A DNA stretch of 64,000 nucleotides, taken from the NCBI GenBank assembly GCA_024336345.1, contig JANFOG010000006.1, forward strand, positions 1,674,001-1,738,000, read 5' to 3'. Under the pieces are notes generated by a model that was given only the letters and a program-made list of their open reading frames with translations, was not told the DNA's origin and ran no database searches. The DNA comes from Mariannaea sp. PMI_226. Taxonomy: Eukaryota > Ascomycota > Sordariomycetes > Hypocreales > Nectriaceae. Shown here in pieces: positions 11,683 through 22,169 of this stretch. Each line of letters opens with the position of its first letter. The first letter of the stretch is position 1. Position numbers and translations under genes: made by a program.

Positions 11683-12712
11683 GGCGACTGATGGATACCT
11701 TGACTGTCTAATGACTCTGATAGAGATCAAGGAGTAATAGAGTTGAAGCTGTTTGCTCGGGGTAGTGAGAACTCGTGATGTAGTAGGGTGCAGAGCTTGC
11801 TAAGTAGATATGCCTGTTCTGCGAGCTTACTTATATGATAGTTGAGATGGATCCGATAGGGGGTACGCGTACTCTCACGCCGACTAATTGATACAGACTA
11901 GGGCTCGGGGATATCATCCTACTCGTTTTCTTTCTCATCCGGAAGAGTTACTAAAAGCAGCTTTTCATTACCAAAGATGCATCCGCTTACAGCAATCCGT
12001 ATTGAGCGAATTTGTAGCTACTAAACTAGCATGCCATCACCTGTTCAGAGACTGAGCTGGGGCCTTGAGTCATAAAACCATGCTGCTAAGGATATCAGAG
12101 ATTTATCAGATCCCGGTTCCCGATGTCGGCTTATGCATGTTTAGACATGGTGGGTGGTTGCTTTCGTTAGACCAACCATTAAACATTGGAGATGAATGGG
12201 AGGCGGACCAATAGGCGACAAGAATCTCATCTGATTAGATTTTTGCCATTATCTTATCTGATCATCTGATAATCACTCACTCCACCTAAACTTGTCAACC
12301 ATCGTGAAGGTTGCAGCAATAGTTCGACGGTGTTGCACTAAAGCTGCAAGGACCAGCCTCTGAATCCTTCAGAAGCGCTCGGCTCGGAATTATGGGTGGG
12401 ATGAACACCCAATGAAAGGAGAACTTGCTTCTGAGTTCGGGTTCACTGGCAACACAAATGTCGGGCTGGTCGGGGTTCACGCTCGCATAACGCAACAAAC
12501 AAAAGGACCAGTCACCGTATTCGCGAGTCTTGGCGCAAAGCGTCACATTCGTATATGAAGTCGGTGTAGCTTCGGTAGCACCAGGCTTGGTACGAGGATA
12601 CAAAGGTGTCTATGATACATGGGGCATCCGCCATTCTAAATTTCTTGAAATCCTGGTCTGTTCAACAACCTTCAAGTCAAATTTCCTCATTTCCAAACTC
12701 CACGCTCTAAAA
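11683..12712. other. divergent promoter region
   Basis: A kilobase between divergent surface-protein genes. It carries a TATA-like element for the minus-strand gene (listed separately). I see no gene; short frames here have no protein character. Confidence 0.5.
11830..11835 (-). promoter_or_regulatory. TATA-like element
   Basis: The minus strand reads TATAAG about 150 bp upstream of the ATG at 11682, a usual distance for a fungal TATA box. Position and sequence only; not verified. Confidence 0.4.
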
Positions 12713-13675
12713 ATGCCTTCGATTAAGTCCTTCTGCTGCAGCGTTGTTGTGTTGGCAGCCTGTGCCCATGCCGCCACAGATTTTGGTGGTGAAGACCAGA
12801 TGGGTCCCGCCGCCTTTCTGTGGCCGGCTGATCGTGTCTGGTCAGCGTCCATGGATAACACTGCCCCCTGCGGTTCTGTCGCTAGCCCTGGAAATAGAAG
12901 CGAGTTCCCTATGAGTGAGTTGTCCTTCCATATCATGTTGTTATCAGCGTAATGTTGTTAATAGGACTTTAGCAAATGCAAAGATTGCGCTCGTTGCCCA
13001 AGACGAGTCATTTGATATTCAACTGAGTATTTCATACTTGTCTAGTACGTCTATCTTGTGATACTTATTGCTAAAATTTTATTAATATGCCTAGATCCGA
13101 AATCAAACTCGGACTTTTCGACCGTCATCAGCGCCGATAAGTTCAAAGAGATCGATCTGGGCCACACTTGCGTCAACGTTCCCGATGCCATCAGCTCTGT
13201 CAAGTCGGGCGACAAGGCCACTCTCCAGATCAAGTACATTGCAGACTTTGATTCGCCTGACAATCAAACCTTTTACGCTTGCGCTGATGTCACCTACGTT
13301 GAGTTGACAGAGTTTGACGAGTCCATCCCTTGCTTCAATGCCACTGAGACCAGTAATCCGTCCTCGACGTCTACCTCAACCCATGCCGCATCGACGTCTA
13401 GTTCTGATGATACAGACTCGGAAAATAGCTCCAGCAAAAAGTCCAAGGGACTCTCTGGTGGTGCTATTGCCGGAATCGTTGTAGGCTCTGTCGGAGGCGT
13501 TGCCATCATTGCCTTGGCGATTCTCCTCGTTTATAGACGTAAGAGCCAGCGCCTAGCAGCTCTTCGACAGCAACACTCGGCTAGAGGAGTCAATTGGGAG
13601 GAACAGCCTGGGAAGAACTCTCGATCATCTGCAGGCAGTGTGCGAATGCAAAATTTGCAGACTACAACTGATTAG
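12713..13675 (+). CDS. BIM1/X325-like (LPMO-related) surface protein with transmembrane anchor
   Basis: Three exons, 12713-12914, 12973-13044 and 13095-13675, give 284 residues. Donors are GTGAGT and GTACGT, acceptors TTTAG and CTAG. After a signal peptide the core shows the copper-acquisition-factor BIM1-like fold: NTAPCGS, KIALVAQDES, LSISYLSNPKSNSDF, DLGHTCVNVP and FYACADVTYVE. The GHTC histidine and CADV aspartate match two copper ligands of the family. The third ligand, the mature N-terminal His, is ambiguous: cleavage after ACA would expose HAATDF, whereas cleavage after AHA would not. Downstream are a Ser/Thr linker, a membrane helix at about residues 214-237 (AGIVVGSVGGVAIIALAILL) and a basic tail of some 45 residues starting VYRRKSQ. 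The anchor is thus transmembrane, not GPI. Family members act in copper handling or at the cell surface. Confidence 0.87.
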
Positions 13676-14639
13676 AACAGTAGTGTGAATGGAAGCGTGG
13701 TAGGATGGAGGAGGGGAATGTGCCTCGAAAAGAATGAGCTATGTGTTATGACTTTCTCAAACGACTCTCATTAATGTCTATATGATATTTTTATGTTAGG
13801 AGTAATCAACTAACTAAATCAGAATTTACCAGTCAGTTTTTATGAAATTAGTGTATGATTTTCTCTTCTACAGTTTATGACCTAAATTATTGGTTTTGTT
13901 TATGATACGAAGCTGAAAGTGCTTTCACCAAAATCTCTCCTTTCTATTTCTTCCTCGAAGCAGTGTTCGCTAGTAGAATTGTGATCCAAGTCGGACAGAC
14001 CTCGCTTCTCGGCACGGCGAGTTAGCAGCGAACCTCCTGCATGCGTCTTCCCCCTTTGATAACTCTTTATTATGCCAGTCGTCTTTTGCTTACTTTTGAC
14101 AAACAAAATGAATAGGTATTTTTTTTGTTTCATTTTATTTATTGTATTGGATTGAATAAAGCCAGAGGCTGATCGGCCTGTATCTGCTTGGATGGGTCGA
14201 AATAGTCAACGGGCATGGCGAAGTTATAGGTGGGAACACATGGCACAATTTTAGACGAGTCGCTCTGTCTTCTTCTAAGTCTTTTCCAGTTGAACTTGGC
14301 TCCCATCGCCGTTGGCATCAGGAGGAGGGGGGTAAAGCCCAGATAGATAACTTCCAATAGAGCTAGTCTTCAATTATGGCAGGTTGATAGCTAGGAACTC
14401 ATTACCTACTGCACGACTGGACTGTGTCTGGTCAACAGCACCTGCTCTAGTCCTAGGATGTTGTTGTCTAAGAAGGGGAAGAAGAAGAAGAAGAAGAAGG
14501 AGAGAGAAACAGATATAATAACAATAAAGAGCGATACTAGATGGTACTTTTAGATCTTCGTATCGTCTGGATAGATTCGCCCTTTTATTGTTGAATAATA
14601 GACAACCCGAAGAACGAGGATGTCGTCGCAAACCATCAT
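13676..14639. other. gene-free, relic-flanking stretch
   Basis: No gene seen. AT-rich from 13,760 to 14,160, with a (GAA)n run at about 14479-14499. Minus-strand frames here have no protein-like character. Confidence 0.45.
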
Positions 14640-14680
14640 CGACCCTCATCTTCACCCTCAGGATCGACAAATTGGGCACC

Positions 14681-14729
14681 GACGAGCCAACGAAGGAAAC
14701 CAAGCAAAACAACCAAGTCCCGAACATCT
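14681..14729. repeat. 49-bp direct repeat, copy 1
   Basis: Nearly identical (one mismatch, A for G) and in the same orientation as 16259-16307. In copy 2 the sequence lies inside the minus-strand Cys-motif gene (ADVRDLVALLGFLRWLV). Copy 1 therefore looks like a leftover fragment of a second copy of that gene. Confidence 0.85.
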
Positions 14730-14739
14730 CCGCCCAAGA

Positions 14740-15980
14740 CCACCAACACTATTAAACCTTGGGCACAGCAACAGGAAACTCCTCATAGAGCAGCTTCAAC
14801 CTCTGGGTCACATTCCCCCCTTCATCAGCCCCAAGAACCCGCTCAAGACTCGCGAAAAGGTGGCGAATCGCCACCGCCCAGTGGTGAAACCTGGGTTCGA
14901 CGGCCGCAAGTGTAGCACCTGGGTCCTTTTCCTAACGAACCCGGAGTGCCGCATATCTTGGTTCTCAACTCTTACGGAACTGGGTTGAAGCGGACTACAG
15001 GACGTGGTGACAGCGTCCTGCTTACTAACGACCAAGTGCTTTTGCTGCAGACGGGACAGGCAAGAGAGGAAGACTTCCTGGATGCTGCCCGTGCCTCCAA
15101 CTAGGATACCTCGTATGTTGAGTATGAGAACGACGATAATGACCACCACGATAATGACCACCACGATGACAACAACGTCCCTGAACCCACCAAGGAACAG
15201 GGTTATAGGACCGTCCCATAGGACTGCAGAAAGATGCTGCCCGTGCCTCCAACCAGGATACCTCATATATTAAATATAAGAACGACAATGTTGACGACGA
15301 CAATGTTGACAACAACGTCCCTGAACCCACCAAGGAATAGGGCTACAGGGCCGTCCTACGAGACTGCAGGAAGATGCTGGAGAATGACCAGTGGAACCTC
15401 ATCGTGGCAGACGAATGCCACCACCTGAAAAATCCAGCCACTAGGACAAACCGTCTCCTCCGACACTTCAAGTACGACTAATTATGTCGAACCACATTAG
15501 CATAAAGCGTGAGGAATTGGCTTCAACTTCAACAAATTGAAAATCAAATCCTCATCCTTCATCGCAGAAGAATGCTAAAAAATAATTTATAAAGGAGAAA
15601 AGTTTGAGGGTATTAGCCTCAAAATAACTCACTACTGAATCCAGGCCTAAAGACCTAACCCAGTTTGACTTGATGCTTAAAGAAGAGTATAGGGATTTTA
15701 TCATGGGGCTGGAAGGTCCCCTTTACTTATGCAACCCGGAGCTTTTCCTGGACTTCTCGACTTTCCACCAGTTCAACACAGGAGTGTCAGCAGTCGTAGG
15801 GCGAATTCTGCGCATGACGGCAGTCAAAAGAGGTATGCTCACAGAAATGCTTCTCCCAGATGGTAACACAACCTTCATGGGTGAGGGGATTGCTTATTGT
15901 CGGCAGGTGGGGGAGGTGGGAGCATCTCCTCCAGTGATAGTCCATGCTTGGATGCACCACATCCAGCCCTCAGGTCCTTG
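14740..15980 (+). pseudogene. SNF2-type helicase relic
   Basis: Helicase-like peptide is readable in pieces. One frame gives GVPHILVLNSYGTGLKRTTG and DSVLLTNDQVLLLQTGQARE (about 14940-15075). A later piece gives ENDQWNLIVADECHHLKNP followed by TRTNRLLRHFKYD (15380-15480). DECHHLKN matches the DExH motif II of SNF2-family ATPases. A third piece (15670-15980, FIMGLEGPLYLCNPELFLDF, VGRILRMTAVKRGMLTEMLL) resembles the inter-lobe region. Stop codons interrupt the frame near 14911, 15103, 15221 and 15478, and a tandem duplication sits in the middle. No P-loop or C-terminal helicase lobe is visible. A broken gene is certain; calling it SNF2-like rests mainly on motif II. It could derive from a helicase carried by a mobile element. 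Confidence 0.7.
15081..15372 (+). repeat. tandem duplication (152 bp + 140 bp) inside the helicase relic
   Basis: Copy 1 (15081-15232) and copy 2 (15233-15372) both start GATGCTGCCCGTGCCTCCAA and share the CAACGTCCCTGAACCCACCA block. Copy 2 is 12 bp shorter because a GAC/AAT/CAC micro-repeat, coding for an Asp/Asn/His-rich stretch, has fewer units. A third GATGCTG at 15373 marks where unique sequence resumes. Confidence 0.85.
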
Positions 15981-16532
15981 AGCCTTCTGGCCAGTCGGAG
16001 GGAGGGAGTGGTCAGGACGATGTTATTGGGGTCGGTTGAGGCTATCGCCAACCGCTGATACACCGCACCGTTGATCATCATCTTTGGTGGGGCCTTGACA
16101 AATCTTGTTGCAATGAGCTCAGACAGTCCAGTGGTAACTACGGTCATAAGGTTGTCGGAGAGGGAAGTTATAATGCCATTTAGTGTATTCCGAATGGCTT
16201 CTGTGGGAGACCAACGCCGATGCAGATAGCGCACTCGACCTTTCAGTTGATCATCAACGACGAGCCAACGAAGGAAACCAAGCAAAGCAACCAAGTCCCG
16301 AACATCTGCTGCCATACCGGCAGCAGCCTAGACATAGTTAGCTCCAACGAACACGTCTCGAGAAACGGGCGAAAGGCACTCGACTCACTGGTTTACAGGT
16401 GTTGGTGCGCCCAGCACACTGAGTACAGCGCTTGCTGCGACCCCCTTCAAAACGGCAGCCAAGCGCTACCACTTCGAGTGGTAGGCGACTGCGCTTCGTA
16501 GCCGCTCCGACGGCAGTTCGCAGGCAATGCAT
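15875..16532 (-). pseudogene. truncated Cys-motif gene of unknown function, probably multi-copy
   Basis: On the minus strand a frame open from about 16670 reads VGAATKRSRLPLEVVALGCR and then KRCTQCAGRTNTCKP, up to a GTGAGT donor at 16388. A 61-nt intron ends in CTAG, and at 16327 the frame continues AAAGMAADVRDLVALLGFLR and on to a stop at 15875. The C-x2-C-x6-C motif could bind zinc. The first in-frame ATG is only at 16532, with an in-frame TAG near 16670 and a Pro/Ser-rich stretch between, so the 5' end is probably lost. The 3' end runs over the opposite strand of the helicase relic, so it is probably not native either. A 49-bp piece of the same coding sequence recurs at 14681. I do not know a function. 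Confidence 0.5.
16259..16307. repeat. 49-bp direct repeat, copy 2
   Basis: Matches 14681-14729 with one mismatch. It lies within the coding frame of the minus-strand Cys-motif gene, so the copies bracket the helicase relic. Confidence 0.85.
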
Positions 16533-16795
16533 GTAGAAGAGGTGCTTCACCTCGACAGACTCAGGAGCCAGTGAGGCCCCGGCAGGGAGCGGCGTGGGCG
16601 AGACGGAGGGCGAGGCATCGGGAGACGGAGCGAGAGACGGGGTAAATGCGACCGAAGAGCTGTCGACGAGCTCAGGCTAGGCGCAGGCAATGGAGGCGCG
16701 GATTCGGGCGAGGGCGAGGGAAAAGCACAAGTGGGAGAGGCAAAAGCATGAGTGGGAGGACGAGGCCGTTCGGTTCAGAATCGAATTAATACAAC

Positions 16796-17249
16796 AAAGA
16801 CGGCGTGTAAATGGAGACAAATCACGATAAAATAACCCAATGTTGACCAGTCCGAATCATTATAAATCAACAACGGCGTGTTTAATGGAAACAATTGTGA
16901 TACAATAACCTAGTATTGACCAGTCTGAATTACTGTAAAATAACGATAGTGTATTTAATGGAAACAAATTTTTACAAAATAACCCAGTATTGACCAATCC
17001 GAATCACTATAAAATAATAACAGCATAGTTAATAAAAATAAATTTTTATAAAAAAACCTATTGTTAATCAGTCTGAATCATTGTAAAATAACGATAGCAT
17101 ATTTAATAGAAATAAATTTTTATAAAATAACCCAATATTGACCAGTCTAAATCACTATAAAATAATAACAGTATGTTTAACAGAGATGAATGTTTATAAA
17201 AAAACCCAGTGTTGACCAGCCCAATCACTATAAAACAACAATATAGATG
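16796..17249. repeat. 74-bp AT-rich tandem repeat array, six copies
   Basis: The block TTGACCAGTC and its variants recurs at 16843, 16916, 16990, 17064, 17138 and 17212, a spacing of 73-74 bp. Each unit also has a TATAAAATAAYCCA block and a GTTTAATGGAAACAAAT block. The outer copies keep more G and C; the inner copies carry mainly C-to-T and G-to-A changes, as repeat-induced point mutation would produce. The first unit overlaps the end of a plus-strand frame (16690-16830, EKHKWERQKHEWEDEAVRFR). Confidence 0.85.
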
Positions 17250-18580
17250 TTAACATCGACCTGTCTCAACACATTCTTCAGCATCATCACACATTGCTGG
17301 AACACTATTGTTCACAACGATCAAGGTTGGAAAGGGTTATCTCTTCCAAATCTTCCCCAGTACCTCTGCCTGAGAACATAAACTCTCTTTTCTCAGCAGT
17401 TCCAGGAATGGTTCAACCACTCTTCAGTGCCTGATTCAAAGCTACAACATACCTCTCAAGGACCGAAGTTTTTTTTTCACGACTGCTTTTCCCTCGACTC
17501 ATTCAGCAGGATAAGGTTCCACATCTGGGCACTTTCAAGTCAACGTCCTTCAAGTCAACGTCGCTAGGCTCGGTTACCATCATCGTCGGTGCATCCCTAC
17601 AGCATCAGTGGTACTATGGCTATTGCGGTCGTTCCCTTCTTCTGGATGAAATTATTTCAAGGGCGGGTGTTCCGATCAACTGGAATTCCTTGTGGAGTTC
17701 GGAATCCTGTGAAATTCGAGTAGACACGCAACAACCAGATCCAAAGCATTTCGAAGTCATTCTGCTAGGGCCAGGCGAAGTGTTTTTTTCTCAATCAACA
17801 TAAGCCTGGATCTTGGATCTCACAAAATACACTATGGGGAGGAGACCGTAGCGAGTTTAAATAAGGTTGCTCACACTGAGAGCGAGCAATTCGAACAAAG
17901 AGACCATAGATTACCGAAGCCACAGTACCACGACTCCCCAATTCATGTCTAAGTTCTTGAATCTAACCGCCTTAAACACAGCAGCAGATTGCATAACTTT
18001 GAGTCCTTGTCTTCATGCGCGCCATGATCTTACATTTACCATCAGTCATGCACGTCTCTAGCTCAGATCCATGAACCTTGCGGTGAAGGAAGAAGCTTGC
18101 AACATCAATATCTGTGAGTGTAACCCAAATCTAGGGACTCGAACCTTGAACACCGACCAGTTGGTTCAAAGAGTATCGTGTTATGTGGTCAACATGCACG
18201 CCAAAGGTTCGTCCGCAACCTACTCCGAAAAGTCTCTGTCAAGAATATCAGACAGGACCGATTCGGTAATGAAACTAACTCTTGTCGTTTCGGTTCATTA
18301 GCCCATCCTAGCAAGAGGAAGCTATTCAACTGGTGGAAATCGTTGCCTGGAACCAAAGGTTTTGTACTCTACAACTTTACTTCGTGTCTTCCAAGCCAAA
18401 ACCAGACACCTGGTTATAAAAGGTAGGCCAATAGTCCTCAATCACTTGGGATTTGTGAATGCCTCAAGGCAGTGCATGGCCAGTCATTGACGCCGAACGG
18501 GAAATTTAGACAACTTTTGCCACAAACAAGATATATACTATTACCTGATTTGGCATTACCCCATAACGGAATAGTTCAAC
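17250..18580. other. gene-free stretch
   Basis: I see no gene. Only short frames occur and none has a domain. One 11-bp match to a tRNA B box at 18135-18145 (minus) lacks any supporting cloverleaf. Confidence 0.5.
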
Positions 18581-20068
18581 ATGAAGGGCTACTTCAACAT
18601 GGATGGATTAGTACATAGCTATTCGTTCGATCGGCTAACTGAGAAGGTGGAGAAACGATGCAAGCAATACAAGTCGTGCGGAAAGGAGCCCGGCCCAGCT
18701 ATTCCTCTACTAAGCGGGAAGTCGAACGAGGACCTTGAAACTGGGATATTTTCTCAGATGCTACAATGGTTTCGCAGGCATCAAGGCATACCGGAAGAGC
18801 AGACAGATTCTCCATCTCAGCCTCTGGTAATCGAACCGACAGCATATCTTGGGGGCGGCATGAAGAGAACTGATTCCATATTTGGATCTAGGTCTATGAT
18901 TTGTGACCTGCCGACGGAGCTACTTCTAAAGATTATGGGCTACCTACCTGCAGAATCACTTTGGGCAGTCAGACAGTCGTCAAGGTGTTTCCTCCAGTTA
19001 TTTGACGCCAAAGATTTCCGCTATTTTCATAGCAGGCCTGGAAGAAAAGACCGGTATAAGCCATTTAGAATCAGTGCAATGGTCACTGCCGAGAGGAACA
19101 AAGCCGCCGAGTTCATTCGACGGAATCGAAAACAGCCAGAAGCACGATACTGCGCCCCGTGCCTCGAGGTGCGCAGACGTGGCAAGCAGGAGTCCAGGCT
19201 AGCAAGTCTCCTCGAGTCACGCTTTTGCGAAGGTTGCAAGGAGAGACATGGTGGCATATTCTTCTCCACAGAGAGCATAGAGAAGCACGATCGGGGTATC
19301 GGCGAGCTCATTTGTATTGGAAGGCTGGGCAAGATGACGCTCTGCTCCCATGATTCACATGAACCAGTTACATGGCAGACTTTTGAACAAAGCATCCCGA
19401 TGAGCCATGACTTGAAGGAGGTTGCCTGCACAGATCGCTCACATGAGCCTCGTGCGAGGGGAAGGTGGGTGGAAGATGGATCAGCATTCCCACGACTAAT
19501 TCTAGAGAGATGGGCGATAAATGACAACATCGAGGTGACACTTGGGTGGGATCTCCAGTTGCTGGATATCAACCCCAAAAACCCCCCCAGTACAGAAGCC
19601 ATTCGGGAGACGCTTGCGAACCTGTTTTTAGACGGGGCTGCATTTTGCTATCACAAACCCTGCAAGCACATGTTGGACGGCGAGCGGATTCGTGCTTTCG
19701 CATACTCCGGCATATGCGAATGCTTCAAGCAGCCAGGTAACACCAGGCATCCTAGGAAGGACGGAATCACTGATAGGAAGTATAAGTGTCCGTGCGATCG
19801 GCAACGCCGTCTGAAATGCGCAGACTGCGGAGCTTTGTATGCCTGGTACCTTGTTGCTGGACGCATTACCTTGTCGTACCGGTCTGTTCAACATATCGAA
19901 AAACCAACGAGCCCAGCTTGGCTTGGCCTGCTGGACGATGTGCCGAACAGAGAAGATATATTCAACGAGGATAATCGGCACCTGATATGGTGCGACAGCC
20001 CTGGGTGTGCGACGGGGAGGGGACCGCGGTGGGAAGAAATGGTCAAGGAGCAAGCCAGGATGTACTGA
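18581..20068 (+). CDS. F-box protein with C-terminal cysteine clusters
   Basis: One intronless frame of 495 residues. An F-box lies at about residues 107-143 (ICDLPTELLLKIMGYLPAES, then LWAVRQSSRCFLQLF). This motif binds Skp1 and makes such proteins substrate receptors of SCF ubiquitin ligases. No WD40, LRR or Kelch repeats follow. Instead there are paired cysteines: CAPCLEVRRR, FCEGCKERH, ICECFKQPG, KCPCDRQRRLKCADCGALYA and CDSPGCATG. Some could bind zinc; CxC...CxxC spacing is suggestive only. The N-terminal 100 residues are polar. This type of short F-box protein is abundant in filamentous fungi and its substrates are unknown. The start at 18581 is the first ATG; a later one in the frame at 18599 (MDGLVHSYS) is also possible. 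Confidence 0.85.
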   Translation: MKGYFNMDGLVHSYSFDRLTEKVEKRCKQYKSCGKEPGPAIPLLSGKSNEDLETGIFSQMLQWFRRHQGIPEEQTDSPSQPLVIEPTAYLGGGMKRTDSIFGSRSMICDLPTELLLKIMGYLPAESLWAVRQSSRCFLQLFDAKDFRYFHSRPGRKDRYKPFRISAMVTAERNKAAEFIRRNRKQPEARYCAPCLEVRRRGKQESRLASLLESRFCEGCKERHGGIFFSTESIEKHDRGIGELICIGRLGKMTLCSHDSHEPVTWQTFEQSIPMSHDLKEVACTDRSHEPRARGRWVEDGSAFPRLILERWAINDNIEVTLGWDLQLLDINPKNPPSTEAIRETLANLFLDGAAFCYHKPCKHMLDGERIRAFAYSGICECFKQPGNTRHPRKDGITDRKYKCPCDRQRRLKCADCGALYAWYLVAGRITLSYRSVQHIEKPTSPAWLGLLDDVPNREDIFNEDNRHLIWCDSPGCATGRGPRWEEMVKEQARMY

Positions 20069-21333
20069 GGTAGATACGATTAACGACATCTTTCCCCTGG
20101 GCAATCAGTATCCGAATAGCGGTGGATATTTCATATGCATCATTAATTCCGTGATAAGCAGGACTTGTGTATAGAGCTAGTTTCGTGATATTAAACATGC
20201 TGCGAGGCAAAACGGCTCCGAACCCAACCGAGAGGGAATATCGTTGCCTAGCAGTTTCATAGTAGTATAGCTATAAGTTAATTGATTACTCAATTTAATT
20301 TTCTCATTGAATACTTATTAAAATATGGTGCATCGGAGTCAGAGTATATAAATCCTCGTCTGCTCCATGACATCTGGGTGCCATGGCGTCCCGACTTTGT
20401 CTCGGCCCCCAAAGCGATGCATTCCCCAGAGCGCGCAGTCTCGGATAGGTAGTCAAGCGCCTCTTTGCCCCTTGTGAGGAGCAAGGGGTGAGTTGGTTGA
20501 GACGAGGGCTCATCAAGAATCACGATCAGCTTCACAGTGCACATCGCCGGCTCATTCAATTCTGTATCAAGATGCGGCCGGATGCACAAGGACGATCAAT
20601 TCTGCACCGAACTTTCAGATTCTGATGTTTGATAAGTTAATCCATTCTTTTGCCATTGTCGGCCCTTTTTTTCCCTTTCAATTAATGATTTGGTGTGGGG
20701 AGTTTGACGATCTACGCGGTTCCCGTCTCTGTGTCTCACTTGCTAATCTTTCCATTTTTTCCGTTTTCCGTTTCCTTCTGCCTCTCCCTTAATGAGCGAC
20801 ATCATCACCCGGACGCTTTCGGCAGAAATGATGTCTCACCCACTCACGCTTCCAGTAGGGGACACGCACAGAAGCAAACATTGTTGCCTGCCATTGTCGC
20901 CTATTCTGCGTATGCCATTGTTCCCCCCATTCATTCTAGTCGTTCACCAGCGGGAAGCTGCGTGCCTGGCGGTCCCATGGATGGAATAGCAGCCGTGCTT
21001 GCGAAAATGAAGTTGAGGCTATCCGAAGCCGAAACCGTCAATTGGTGACGTCAAGTTCCATCGTCAACTTCTGTATAAGAGGCATCATCCATCAACTTTG
21101 CAAATATTTAATTTGAAGGAATCACACTGTTTTTTAATCGGTTCTAAATAATTCTCAATTCACCACCACGGCTTTGCACATTGCCAGTACCTTGCTAGAG
21201 AGCATCCCTTCAACCATACTTTGCTTTTCTCGCGAACAAAGTACGACGAAGACGAGGACACAGAGAGGGGAACAAACCAAGTTCTCACAACAATAACTCA
21301 ACAACTTACAGTTCATTTAAGCGGCTCATAAAA
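20069..21333. other. intergenic region, long promoter or leader
   Basis: No gene found. The last 300 bp before 21334 should be the promoter and leader of the secreted-protein gene. A TATAAG occurs at about 21074, some 260 bp before its ATG. Confidence 0.45.
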
Positions 21334-21907
21334 ATGCTCAAGCTTATTGTCCTTTCTTCGCTCCTCACACAGACGCTTTGCTATGCGTCAGACAATCTCC
21401 TTCAGCCAAGACTCTCAGCTCAGGCCCCGGCCCACTTCCCATGGGAGTCTTTCCAGGCCAACACTGGCGTGGACGAGAAGCAATATCTCAGCCCACCCGC
21501 CAAGGGAGTTCCTGTGACATATACATGCACAAAGGTACATATGATAATGAAAATATTTTCTGCCCCTCTCTTTGTTTTTCTTTAACCAGTCGGTTGCTAA
21601 CAACCCCTCCCTTCAGAAACCAGGACCTGAGCCCAACTTCTGCTCCGATGCTTTTACTGCTTGGGATAAACAAGCTGATTCGCAAGATATGATTCATGTC
21701 GACGCGGGGCAGTGTGCTGCAATCACACAGGGGACCTGCGAGGTTGTCGTCTGTGCACCCCTTGGAGCACTGAGCATCAAGGTAGACGAGGTTGTGGGAC
21801 GGATGTGGAACCCAATGTTAATTAAGTGCATCATGGGCGGCGCCAGTGCGATCTATCAGAGCCAAGACTCGACGTTTGTCATTGGAATTGCGAGGCCTGT
21901 GGGGTAG
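21334..21907 (+). CDS. small secreted cysteine-containing protein, effector-like
   Basis: Two exons, 21334-21534 and 21617-21907, give 163 residues. The donor is GTACAT after an exact codon boundary, the acceptor TTCAG, the intron 82 nt. Residues 1-18 form a signal peptide (MLKLIVLSSLLTQTLCYA). The mature protein of about 145 residues has six cysteines, spread from the end of exon 1 (TYTCTK) through PNFCSDAF, DAGQCAAITQGTCEVVVCAP and LIKCIMGG. No membrane helix or GPI signal follows. It fits the loose definition of a small secreted protein of the effector type. I do not recognise the fold, and the cysteine spacing does not match Hce2, CFEM or hydrophobin patterns I know. Confidence 0.8.
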
Positions 21908-22169
21908 AAACAAGTATTTGGAAGAGGATGGAACTTTTTTTTGAGGGACATGCTTCACTTTGCGCGAATCACAGGTAACCGTCATCGAGCCTATCCCAAA
22001 AGCTTTGTCGAATGCGACAATTATTAGTTACAACATGTATATTATTATTGTATAAAACTGAGATTGGTCATAATATATTTTGTGAAGCACTTTCCATTGG
22101 GGCGTTGATAATCGTGAATTTGTATAATGTGGTGATCAACACCGATGTGGCAGAGCAAACCGCTTCTGC

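Noticed and set aside
16690..16830. Plus-strand frame EKHKWERQKHEWEDEAVRFR
   Set aside because: It looks like the coiled C-terminus of some protein but has an in-frame stop just upstream and overlaps the 74-bp array; not enough to call a gene.
18135..18145. Exact tRNA B-box match (GGTTCGAGTCC) on the minus strand
   Set aside because: The flanking bases do not form a five-pair T stem and no acceptor or anticodon stem is found; treated as chance or an old relic.
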